From: a virus
Strand: one strand, 5' to 3'
Virus record (IMG/VR): IMGVR_UViG_3300028908_000006
Span: 1-64,000 of that record
Length of the DNA stretch: 64,000 nucleotides
The position numbers and the translations under genes are program-made. Shown here in pieces: positions 56,604-64,000 of this stretch. The notes under the pieces are model-generated. The model was not told the origin of the DNA and ran no database searches. It saw only the letters and a program-made list of their open reading frames with translations. Within the stretch, counting starts at the first letter, position 1. Each line of letters opens with the position of its first letter.

Positions 56604-57575
56604 ATGTTAATTTCTACACCATGCCATCCAAAGGCAAATTCCTATGTTTCGTATGAGGAACTTGAAGACGCCCTCTCTGTTTTTGATTGGTGGGAAGCTT
56701 TAACACCAAAACGGAAAGAAAACGCCGCCATATTAGCCGCAAGTGCTATAGACGCCGTCCCGTATATTGGGAGGAAGCTCCTTTTAGGACAAAGGCTTCA
56801 GTTTCCAAGAGCAGACCATCCTGTTCTAAAAATAGAGGGAAACATACTTCTGCTTGTGGAAAACTATGAAGGTGTTGGGGCAGAAGTAACAGAGCCTTCT
56901 ACGAGCTTTTCATTTGATATAGACATCTTCCCAACCTCTCTCACTATCAAGTATAAGATAGGCGGGAATGATTATTCTGTTGGTATGGATGACGATGGAA
57001 GCATAAATGATTCCTACGTCTCGGGGTATTGTGATCGCAACCGTGGCCGTGTCGAATTGACATTCACGGTCTCTCCTGATGTTGGGTCTTCGATTACATA
57101 TAGCGGTGATGGTTACCATAGAAAGAAGGTGAAACACGAGACTCTTGAGGCCGATCCTGAAAATGTCATGGAAGGGTTCATGAACACCGGGGCCGTTAGA
57201 TGTGTTGGAGATGACTTTGACATCATTTCAAGTATCACGGCATCACACCCCAGGAGTGGTATTCTGGAATTTGAGAACCTCATCCCTGGGCTACCTGATA
57301 CAGAGACGCATTTTTACATAATTGCACCAATACATGAAGACATAAAGATTGCTCAGCTCATTCAGACTGCTCATATAATAAACCCAACCGGGGTATTTCC
57401 AGTTGAGGGTATCAGGATAAGGAAGATAGCCGATACTATGGTTTCATTTTCAGATCGTATTCTTGGTTATTCTCGCTATGTAAGAATGGCCTCCAGGTAT
57501 GGGCTTCACCCTGCTGCTTTCACCAGATTGATACCTTATTCAATATACGGAAAGGCTGAAGTGGGTGTCGCATGA
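56604..57575 (+). CDS. Head-tail connector (adaptor) protein with extra domain
   Basis: 323 residues. The first 70 residues (YVSYEELEDAL, KENAAILAASAIDAVPYIG, LQFPR) have the pattern of gp6/DnaT-like phage adaptors that extend the portal. A roughly 250-residue, mostly beta domain follows that is not part of normal adaptors and might decorate the neck. No strong ribosome site. Confidence 0.65.
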   Translation: MLISTPCHPKANSYVSYEELEDALSVFDWWEALTPKRKENAAILAASAIDAVPYIGRKLLLGQRLQFPRADHPVLKIEGNILLLVENYEGVGAEVTEPSTSFSFDIDIFPTSLTIKYKIGGNDYSVGMDDDGSINDSYVSGYCDRNRGRVELTFTVSPDVGSSITYSGDGYHRKKVKHETLEADPENVMEGFMNTGAVRCVGDDFDIISSITASHPRSGILEFENLIPGLPDTETHFYIIAPIHEDIKIAQLIQTAHIINPTGVFPVEGIRIRKIADTMVSFSDRILGYSRYVRMASRYGLHPAAFTRLIPYSIYGKAEVGVA

Positions 57576-57937
57576 TCTCTCATATAAGCGATGACATTCT
57601 CGCCGGAGCATACAATAATTTTGTCGATATAATACTTGTCAAACGTGATGAATATCACAATGAAGAATCCGTGCAGGTTGCTCAGGATGTTCCGGCAAGG
57701 ATCATAAAAGAGTCCAGGTATGTAAGAACCTACCGCAGGGACAAAGGGATAGCTGAGACTCACGCTTTAATGTATGAGGTAATGATACGGATAGACGAAA
57801 CATCGCGCCATATACTGACCAAGATAAGAAAAGGAGATATAATAGTTTTCAATAACAAAGAACATTGTGTTATCGATTCGACAATACTATACTCTCTTTC
57901 AGGAAGAGAGGAATATGTCAGGATCATAGTAGCATGA
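57572..57937 (+). CDS. Putative head-closure (stopper) protein
   Basis: 121 residues. A small beta-barrel-like protein (VDIILVKRDEYHN, RYVRTYRRDKG, IRKGDIIVFNNKEHCVID) placed after the adaptor, as for head-closure proteins. Overlaps both neighbours as ATGA-type junctions. Confidence 0.55.
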   Translation: MISHISDDILAGAYNNFVDIILVKRDEYHNEESVQVAQDVPARIIKESRYVRTYRRDKGIAETHALMYEVMIRIDETSRHILTKIRKGDIIVFNNKEHCVIDSTILYSLSGREEYVRIIVA

Positions 57938-58344
57938 TAGTGGAATGTCTCCTGGAAAAACTAAAAACATTGCCAGATACACATTCAGCAATAGTGGCCT
58001 GGGGAGATAAACTGAAACCAGGCGAAACGTTGTTTGCTTACAGGGAAGGGGATGAAGAGCATGATTGTGTCTGGATTAGGGCTGATACAGCCTACTCCCC
58101 AGATATGACAGATTCAGGGATGTTTGATACGAGAGTATCTTTGTTTGCAAGAAGTTTCAATCTTCAGAAGGGAAAGAAGTTTATCGAGGCCATAATAAGT
58201 GACTGGGATGGAAGAGAAATGGTATGTGGAGACTATGTGTTTTTGGTTCGTGCTGAATCTGTTGAGGCGTATGCCTTCCTGCTGGATGCACTTGGAAGGA
58301 CTACCTGGACGATAACGTTCTATATAGAGGGTCGTCGTGCATAA
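57934..58344 (+). CDS. Putative minor tail/neck protein
   Basis: 136 residues from an ATG overlapping the previous stop. Alpha/beta; in the position of an HK97 gp10-like or tail completion protein. Not recognised by motif. Confidence 0.5.
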   Translation: MIVECLLEKLKTLPDTHSAIVAWGDKLKPGETLFAYREGDEEHDCVWIRADTAYSPDMTDSGMFDTRVSLFARSFNLQKGKKFIEAIISDWDGREMVCGDYVFLVRAESVEAYAFLLDALGRTTWTITFYIEGRRA

Positions 58345-58738
58345 GGTTATTGAGTATGTAAAAACAAAGCTTGAGACTTGTGTGGTTCCAGAGTTCCCTG
58401 GGACTACGATTTACACGTATGCTCCACAGGCAATGAAGTATGAAAGGCCATTTATAGGTATCCAGTATAAGGGCCACACCAATTCTACTATCATGAGGAC
58501 CATAGGACGGGTTCCAATAGAACATACTATTGATCTTGTTATAGGCGCGAAGGAGACATCACCATCCTCATCTGAGGATTGGTTTGTATCAGTTATAAGC
58601 AAGGTGAAGGATTGTTTCAGGCCGTGGGTGATAGAGAATGATCTCATGCCTATCTCCACAACATCCATGGTGGAAGACGACAACTATTCACGCCTGAAAG
58701 ATAGCGCCACCATCACGATACGCATACTCGAAATATAA
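58337..58738 (+). CDS. Putative tail terminator protein
   Basis: 133 residues, GTG start. An opening helix (KVIEYVKTKLE), a strand set and final 'SATITIRILEI' strand follow the pattern of tail terminators, and it directly precedes the tail tube gene. Confidence 0.55.
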   Translation: MHKVIEYVKTKLETCVVPEFPGTTIYTYAPQAMKYERPFIGIQYKGHTNSTIMRTIGRVPIEHTIDLVIGAKETSPSSSEDWFVSVISKVKDCFRPWVIENDLMPISTTSMVEDDNYSRLKDSATITIRILEI

Positions 58739-58750
58739 GCCAAAATAACA

Positions 58751-58793
58751 AGCCTAACTACTTCCTCCCAAACAAAATAGATGAGGGAGGAAG
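58751..58793 (+). promoter_or_regulatory. Tail-tube leader: shared 22-mer and RBS-masking hairpin
   Basis: 58751-58772 is identical to the capsid leader 22-mer. CTTCCTCCC (58761-58769) pairs with GGGAGGAAG (58785-58793), again hiding the ribosome site of the following ATG (58797). Confidence 0.8.
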
Positions 58794-58796
58794 ACT

Positions 58797-59780
58797 ATGC
58801 CACAGGTAACAGGCTCGTTCGGTAGAGTAGTAATAGACACTGAACAGACATATAAGACTGAAAAAACAACGAAGGCTGGATGGATTATACCATTCACTAC
58901 GTGTTCTCTCGGTAAGGATCAGAACCTGCTTGAGAGTAACACCATCTCTGCTTCTCGTAACCCACAACAGCCCGGTCTCGGGCAGATAAACGTATCCGGC
59001 GACCTGAGTGTTGAGCTTGGTGGAGCGGCCCACACTCGCCTTCTCTACCTGGCTCTTGGTGGTTACTCTGTAACCGGGACAGGGCCTTACACCCACACCA
59101 TCAAGGTTGGGTCGTCTATCCCATCCTTTATTACAGAGGTTCGTTTCTCTGATGGTGATGCTTTCACTCGTTATGCGAAATATGATGGTTGTAAGATCAA
59201 TCAATGGTCATTTGCTGTCAGGACTGATGCCTTTGTAGAGAGCACCTTCTCCATCATAGGATCTGAAGAGGTATTCGGCAGCACGGCTTACCAGGCTGAT
59301 ACAGATCTTGAAGATCCCGGCCTGAAGCCATTTACGAACTACAATGCTACTCTCTATCTTGGTGGTAGTGCGGTGGCCTTCATTACCGAGATTTCGTTTA
59401 CTGTTACCAATAACTTGGATGAAAATACATTTGCTATTGGGTCTGGCTCTGCCAGGACTTCGTTGCCAGAAGGCCGGGTGGCGGTCAATGGTAGCTTTAC
59501 TGCCCAGTTCGTAGAAGATGTTGAGACCTACATAAACATAGCTCAGAATTCTGATGAAACTCAGATTCAGATAGATCTTCAGCGTGGGACTGGTGATGGG
59601 ACCGATGGTAATGAGAAGATTTCCATTCTGTTTCCTGAAGTGAAGCTGCAACCGCCCCGTAAGGAAATCCCTGGGCCTCAGGGAGTATTCCTTACGTTTA
59701 ATTTCATTGCTTATGCTGATGATACTGATTCTGCTATACAGGTCACTTGTAACAACAGCATAGCTGATCTGTCCATCTAA
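58797..59780 (+). CDS. Major tail tube protein
   Basis: 327 residues, almost entirely beta-strands with Gly/Ser/Thr-rich turns (for example ISASRNPQQPGLGQINVSGDLSVEL), the pattern of siphovirus tail tube proteins. It is located between the tail terminator and the tail chaperones. Codon use is as biased as in the capsid gene. Two similar halves may reflect an internal tube-domain pair. Confidence 0.75.
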   Translation: MPQVTGSFGRVVIDTEQTYKTEKTTKAGWIIPFTTCSLGKDQNLLESNTISASRNPQQPGLGQINVSGDLSVELGGAAHTRLLYLALGGYSVTGTGPYTHTIKVGSSIPSFITEVRFSDGDAFTRYAKYDGCKINQWSFAVRTDAFVESTFSIIGSEEVFGSTAYQADTDLEDPGLKPFTNYNATLYLGGSAVAFITEISFTVTNNLDENTFAIGSGSARTSLPEGRVAVNGSFTAQFVEDVETYINIAQNSDETQIQIDLQRGTGDGTDGNEKISILFPEVKLQPPRKEIPGPQGVFLTFNFIAYADDTDSAIQVTCNNSIADLSI

Positions 59781-59795
59781 GCTTAGAACGAGTGG

Positions 59796-59872
59796 CGGGG
59801 AGTGGCGCAGTCAAGTAGCGCATCTGCCTTGGGAGCAGAAGGTCGGCGGTTCAAATCCGCCCTCCCCGACCA
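59796..59872 (+). tRNA. tRNA-Pro (TGG)
   Basis: Acceptor CGGGGAG / CTCCCCG with the C1-G72 pair typical of tRNA-Pro, D-arm GCGC / GCGC, anticodon TGG (codon CCA) in a CTGC / GCAG-closed loop, T-arm GGCGG / CCGCC with GGTTCAAATCC, and an encoded CCA (59870-59872). It lies inside the tail operon. Confidence 0.95.
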
Positions 59873-59911
59873 CTATCTAAACCAAAACACAAAAAAGGAG
59901 GTTTGTTTTAG

Positions 59912-60151
59912 ATGGCCACAACTTACAAGCCGAAGCACTACAAGGATGAGATTAAGGTAAGGAGGCTTTTGTGGAAGGAGGTGACAAAACTCCGTAAGCT
60001 CGAGGAAGATGCAAAGGACAATTTTGAAGTCATGCGTATTGTAATGGAATGTGTGGTTGAACCAAAAGAAGCGATTGATGAACTCGATGTCAAGGAGGTA
60101 AAGAACATAGTTGATTACGCATGGGGACTCATAGACGATTTGACAACCTAA
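59912..60151 (+). CDS. Putative tail assembly chaperone
   Basis: 79 residues, helical and acidic/basic mixed, located between tail tube and tape measure, as for gpG-type chaperones. AAGGAGG lies in the loop of a small hairpin formed by 59875-59881 and 59907-59913. Its end overlaps the next gene in the -1 frame. Confidence 0.6.
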   Translation: MATTYKPKHYKDEIKVRRLLWKEVTKLRKLEEDAKDNFEVMRIVMECVVEPKEAIDELDVKEVKNIVDYAWGLIDDLTT

Positions 60152-60564
60152 CGAAGTATTGCGAATGGTATTTTTCAAGAGACCAGGAATACTGCTCTCA
60201 TTGTAAGAAGATCCACAAAGACAGCCCGCCATGTGATAACTGTAAGTGGGGGGAAAAGGCAGCCCCCCACTTATCTCCATTCGAGCGAGAAGTCTTCGAC
60301 ATCTACCTGATGATTTCAAATCAGGTGAGGACATCTTTCGGTGGTGTCGTTGGGCTTGACTACAATGTCCTTTTCAGTTTGTTTGACATCCTTGGAATAG
60401 ATATGGATGACAGACTGATGTATTTCAATGGAATAAGGGTAATAGAATCATATTATCTAAAGTCACTTGACGACAAGAGAAGGAAGATGGAAAGGCAGGT
60501 TACACAGGCAGATAGTAACACTACCAAACAACTAATACCAAAATCAATCTCTGGTAAGAGATAA
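60121..60564 (+). CDS. Putative second tail chaperone with zinc knuckle
   Basis: 147 residues. CSHC and CDNC pairs at about residues 25 and 38 form a zinc site, then a helical region. It begins in the -1 frame relative to the previous gene, with a 31-base overlap. This resembles the G/GT arrangement made by ribosomal frameshifting, but no classical slippery heptamer is visible, so independent initiation at 60121 is equally possible. Confidence 0.55.
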   Translation: MGTHRRFDNLTKYCEWYFSRDQEYCSHCKKIHKDSPPCDNCKWGEKAAPHLSPFEREVFDIYLMISNQVRTSFGGVVGLDYNVLFSLFDILGIDMDDRLMYFNGIRVIESYYLKSLDDKRRKMERQVTQADSNTTKQLIPKSISGKR

Positions 60565-60589
60565 TTTTCTGTTTAACAGATAGATACAC

Positions 60590-61030
60590 ATGAGGCTCCA
60601 TCACCCATCTATGCTGAAAAACATCATTCATGAAAAAGTATGCAATAGCATGACAAAGAAGCTTGAAGTGTTTATTGATAAGCTCCATAGTGAAGTCCAG
60701 CGCAGGACAAGATTCTCATTCCAGAGATGGAAAAAGGAATTTCATTTTTCAGGAAGCAATATAAGGGCTGCCGTGTATCTTCCGTTTGATACTGGAAACT
60801 CTGCTTCGAAGGTGAGATACACGGCGAACTTATACAACAACCCGTATTTTGAGGCGAAGTTTCCAGGAAAGATCCACCAGCCGTTACAGGAAGCCCTTGA
60901 GTCTCTTGGTATCAGGTGTGAACCGGCACGTGGGACTCCGATAAAGCCAACACCGTGGAAGGAAGGCGCTCCAAATCTTGGAGTGAGGATAAATATTCAT
61001 GATTTTGTAAGGATTCTTGAGGGGATGTAA
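60590..61030 (+). CDS. Hypothetical tail protein
   Basis: 146 residues, not recognised. Basic, His-rich start, with a central 'NIRAAVYLPFDTGNSASKVRYTANLY' segment. Directly before the tape measure gene; no strong ribosome site. Confidence 0.55.
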   Translation: MRLHHPSMLKNIIHEKVCNSMTKKLEVFIDKLHSEVQRRTRFSFQRWKKEFHFSGSNIRAAVYLPFDTGNSASKVRYTANLYNNPYFEAKFPGKIHQPLQEALESLGIRCEPARGTPIKPTPWKEGAPNLGVRINIHDFVRILEGM

Positions 61031-64000
61031 ATGGCCAGAGATACCGTAAGGACGGAAGTAGAGGTCCAGATAAACCCTCTAATTGATGGTCTCAATGACC
61101 TCATAAGGGCCCTTGAGATCTATAAGCAGGATATTCCTCGTGGTCTTGATGCATTCACACGGGCCCAGGAGCAGTTTGCTACCTCTCTGGAGAAGGCCAG
61201 CAAAGCGCAGCGTTCTGCTGCTGGAATGCTGATAAACCAGGTGAAGCGTGATGTAAACTCCGTCCTTAGGGAATTCGATAAACTGAAGGTAAAAGCCGGC
61301 CTGATTGCAAAGGAGCTATCGGATATTGCTCCAAAAATTGGCGGGGAGCAAGCAAAGGAGCTTGCCAGAGAACTCTCTATTGTTGAGAAGCAGGTCAAAA
61401 ATATTGCAAACGATTTTTCAACTGTTCTTCCGAAGGCTCTGAAAGAGAATCGCCAGATACTCACGACTCAGTTCACAACCGATCTCAGGAAGATAAGCAG
61501 AGAGTTTGATAACATCGTCAAGAAAGCTCGCCAACTAGCTGCTGAGAATGAAAGAGCCGAGCGAGCTGAGAGAAGGAGACTTATAGAGACTGAAAGGATA
61601 CGCGCTCGTTATCAAGACAGAGTATCACGCATAAGAACAGGCGAGGAATTCAGGAAGACAGCACGAGAAATATCCTCTGTAAGAAGGAATGTCCAGGCCC
61701 TGGGCAGGGAGATAGAGAAGGAAGCTTCCAGGCTTGATACTCTCAATAAGAAGATGATGGCTGGGGCACGGAGCCTTGAACAATTCGAGGCCCGTGTCGC
61801 AGCTAGAATGAAACAGCAGGAAAAACTCTATGCCATTCGTGGACGTGAGCTCTCTCTCATAGCAGAGAGAATGCGCACCTATCCATTTCAGGCCCATGAG
61901 CTTGCTCGACCAGCAGAGCAAGTAATAACATCGATGTGGATTGCCGGGCCAAGACAGACACTCAAGACGTGGTGGGCTGAGGCCGGTAAGATCGCAGAGA
62001 AAGAAGGGCGAAGGCAGGCCGGTGTCTTCATCCAATCCTTTGGGCAGTTCTTCAAACAAAACTTTGCAAGAGCATTTGGGGCCTGGTTGGGTGCCGCCAT
62101 TACAACCTTCCCAATCGCTTATGGTGTTATTTCTACAATTGGGGAGCTGAACCGGCAATATAACGTGCTGGTTGATGTCTCTCGTTATGTCCAGTCAGCA
62201 ACGGTTGGTGTGGCCGGGACGTTTGCTGATCTCTCCGGGATAATGAAGAACATCATATCCCTCTCTGTCAAAACAGGAAAGAGCTTCGAGGAAGTTGGTA
62301 AGGCTCTCTGGGAAATGAAATCTGCTGGTTTTGGTATGAGGGAAGCTCTTGCTGGGACAGAAGTGGCATTGAAACTCACCATGTTAGCTGGTGGCGGCAT
62401 AGACATAGGTAAGGCCACAAGAATAGTGGCTGGTATGTATAGATTGTTCAAAGATCAGTTTGCTGGGATCGCTGATGAAACGGAACGCTTCAAAAATATG
62501 TTTGGTGAAGTGGTCTATGTCCTTAACTCCAGCCAGATAGCATTAGACGAACTATTGAGATCATTTGAATACTTTGGTGCTACTGCCAAAGCAACAGGAA
62601 TGCCTCTTGAGCAGATGCTGGGCTATCTATCTGTGCTATCTGATGAGAGACTTCCAGGGGTAGGTAGGGCGGCCAGGCAGGCTGCGAACCAGATAGCCCA
62701 GGCCATTCCAATGATAGCAGCCAGGTATGGGATCGTTCTTGACTCATCTAAAAGCCTGGCTTCTGAAATGAACAAGGTGTTCGAAGCACTCAATGCCAGG
62801 ATAAAAGATGGGACGCTATCCCTTGAGGAATTTTCAGTCTGGATGAAAGAAGCCGGAGTGAGAGGCGGACCTGCTATCATAGCGCTCGCACGTAACTGGG
62901 ACAAGGTGAAGAGGACAATTGAATTGTTGAAAGACTCTCAGAAATCTCTCGCAATGGATTTCGATGAGTTCTTCGAAACCGTTGCTGAGATAAGAATGTC
63001 AACTTTTGAGATGCAATGGAACCGCCTCAAGAACGCCATCTTCGGTGTTACAGCAGAAGGGATACATCCTCTCAAGAACGAGATGGCCGATCTGTTCAAG
63101 ATAATGGCTGATGGATTTGAGACTTTATGGAAAGCTCTTGATAATACAAGTCTTGCCCTTGATGCCTTACTTGCAAGTGCCGGCGCCTTCATTGGAGCTC
63201 GAGTTGGTGCCGCCACAGGTGCAATGTTTGGTGGTCCGCTTGGAGCAATGATAGGCGGATCACTTGGTCTTGGTGCCGGTATAGGGCTTGGTAAGTTCCA
63301 GCATTGGTCTGAAGAACAGATCCAGAAACAAATAATAGGATTCACGTATGATGATCTGTCGAAAGCCATAAACAATCTCTTTGCCCCAGAACGTTTCGTG
63401 CCGCTCATAGAGGACGCTCTTTCAAATGTCAAGAAGAGCATGGACACCGTGGATGCCGCTTTTGGAGACGATCTCATAGAATCGTCATTTTCGTATGACG
63501 AAGCAAGCGTGAAGGCGGCAGCTGAGAGGATAGCAAGAGCATTCAACGCCCAGTTCGTGCTGGCTATATCAAGTTCTAATCTGAAAGACGAAATAAGTAA
63601 GAAGCTTAGTGAATCGTTCAGGATTGATCCAGATGTCATAGCCAATATGATACAGTCCGGGGCCACGACAGAGGAGATATGGAAGTATATAAACGATAGG
63701 TTACTTGAGGCCGCTGAAGCTGCTGGTGTAACTGAAGAACAGTTGCGATCTCTCACGACAACTTTAAAGGAAGGTTATACAGAGACAAAGAGATATGCCG
63801 ACAATCTGAAATATTTTGCTGAGACCCTTGTCTTGGCTTCCACAGGAAAGAAAGGGCTTGAAAACGCTGCCATTGGCATAAATGAGAATTACAAATCCCT
63901 TCTTGTTACTCTTGGGCGTCTGTCAGATAAGCTTTATGAAATAAAACAAATAGAAGCAAGAATTGCTGCCGGGGAATCTGGTGATGAATTGGCCCGGCAA
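61031..64000 (+). CDS. Tape measure protein (partial)
   Basis: At least 990 residues, open to the right edge. It sets tail length and is ejected with DNA. The N-terminal 300 residues are coiled coil. A TP901-type core follows, with GKSFEEVGKALWEMKSAG (near residue 415) and LDELLRSFEYFGATAKATGM (near 505). A Gly/Ala-rich hydrophobic segment lies near residue 720 (GAFIGARVGAATGAMFGG). At about 0.15 nm per residue the tail would be at least 150 nm long. Confidence 0.88.
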   Translation, partial: MARDTVRTEVEVQINPLIDGLNDLIRALEIYKQDIPRGLDAFTRAQEQFATSLEKASKAQRSAAGMLINQVKRDVNSVLREFDKLKVKAGLIAKELSDIAPKIGGEQAKELARELSIVEKQVKNIANDFSTVLPKALKENRQILTTQFTTDLRKISREFDNIVKKARQLAAENERAERAERRRLIETERIRARYQDRVSRIRTGEEFRKTAREISSVRRNVQALGREIEKEASRLDTLNKKMMAGARSLEQFEARVAARMKQQEKLYAIRGRELSLIAERMRTYPFQAHELARPAEQVITSMWIAGPRQTLKTWWAEAGKIAEKEGRRQAGVFIQSFGQFFKQNFARAFGAWLGAAITTFPIAYGVISTIGELNRQYNVLVDVSRYVQSATVGVAGTFADLSGIMKNIISLSVKTGKSFEEVGKALWEMKSAGFGMREALAGTEVALKLTMLAGGGIDIGKATRIVAGMYRLFKDQFAGIADETERFKNMFGEVVYVLNSSQIALDELLRSFEYFGATAKATGMPLEQMLGYLSVLSDERLPGVGRAARQAANQIAQAIPMIAARYGIVLDSSKSLASEMNKVFEALNARIKDGTLSLEEFSVWMKEAGVRGGPAIIALARNWDKVKRTIELLKDSQKSLAMDFDEFFETVAEIRMSTFEMQWNRLKNAIFGVTAEGIHPLKNEMADLFKIMADGFETLWKALDNTSLALDALLASAGAFIGARVGAATGAMFGGPLGAMIGGSLGLGAGIGLGKFQHWSEEQIQKQIIGFTYDDLSKAINNLFAPERFVPLIEDALSNVKKSMDTVDAAFGDDLIESSFSYDEASVKAAAERIARAFNAQFVLAISSSNLKDEISKKLSESFRIDPDVIANMIQSGATTEEIWKYINDRLLEAAEAAGVTEEQLRSLTTTLKEGYTETKRYADNLKYFAETLVLASTGKKGLENAAIGINENYKSLLVTLGRLSDKLYEIKQIEARIAAGESGDELARQ

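Noticed and set aside
61120-63756. Long minus-strand open frames (up to 272 codons) opposite the tape measure gene
   Set aside because: The plus strand is open for 990 codons with clear tape measure features; the antisense frames are Ser/Ala-rich shadows without ribosome sites.

Overview
This window is part of the genome of a double-stranded DNA tailed phage (Caudoviricetes; long-tailed, siphovirus-like). The evidence is a complete order of terminase, portal, scaffold, capsid, connectors, tail tube, tail chaperones and tape measure at the right end, and a large self-sufficient replication gene set to its left. The host is a bacterium: most genes have strong AGGAGG ribosome sites, several promoters carry a perfect TTGACA box with 17-base spacing, and terminators are intrinsic hairpins with T-runs. 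Several genes (SpeD-like protein, Csx3-like protein, family-4-type uracil-DNA glycosylase fused to DNA polymerase, ThyX, B12-dependent ribonucleotide reductase) are families common in thermophiles, so a hot-environment host with a type III CRISPR system is a reasonable but unproven inference.

Layout. 1-9784 (minus strand): a nucleotide and recombination operon (class II ribonucleotide reductase, RecA-like recombinase, small unknowns) headed by a Csx3-like cyclic-oligoadenylate nuclease with its own promoter, then a giant primase-helicase and a DUF1599-like protein. 9805-9849: two overlapping divergent promoters. 9843-29411 (plus): Mre11/Rad50-like nuclease, sigma factor, HU-like protein, a second primase-helicase, a clamp-like protein, the glycosylase-polymerase fusion, candidate mediator and single-strand binding proteins, clamp loader, a tandem paralogue cluster, a resolvase-like nuclease, orotate phosphoribosyltransferase and ThyX. 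29395-29637: a promoter-to-terminator unit that looks like a structured noncoding RNA. 29942-42182 (minus): Snf2 helicase, a DnaN-type clamp and about 25 small genes packed with overlapping start and stop codons, typical of host-takeover genes. 42252-43600: a gene-free, G/T-skewed divergence region with G-quadruplex motifs and a palindromic repeat array. 43608-48899: small regulators, an exported protein, an Sm-like protein, SpeD, a phosphoesterase and two tRNAs. 48912-64000 (plus): packaging, head and tail genes, a third tRNA and an antisense EDxHD-type endonuclease.

How the parts fit. Deoxynucleotides are supplied by NrdJ and ThyX (with PyrE salvage), copied by the UDG-PolA enzyme with primase-helicases, clamp and clamp loader, and recombined by RecA-like, UvsY/gp32-like and SbcCD-like proteins. 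A phage sigma factor and several HTH proteins probably schedule transcription. The capsid and tail tube genes share a 22-base leader element that folds onto their ribosome sites, suggesting coordinated control of the two most abundant structural proteins.

Most noteworthy: the Csx3-like protein (a candidate phage-carried defence against type III CRISPR signalling), the predicted noncoding RNA bearing an anti-Shine-Dalgarno sequence, the shared RBS-masking hairpins, three arrays of a TTATGYC-type repeat, and a five-member tandem family with a common hydrophobic C-terminal tail.
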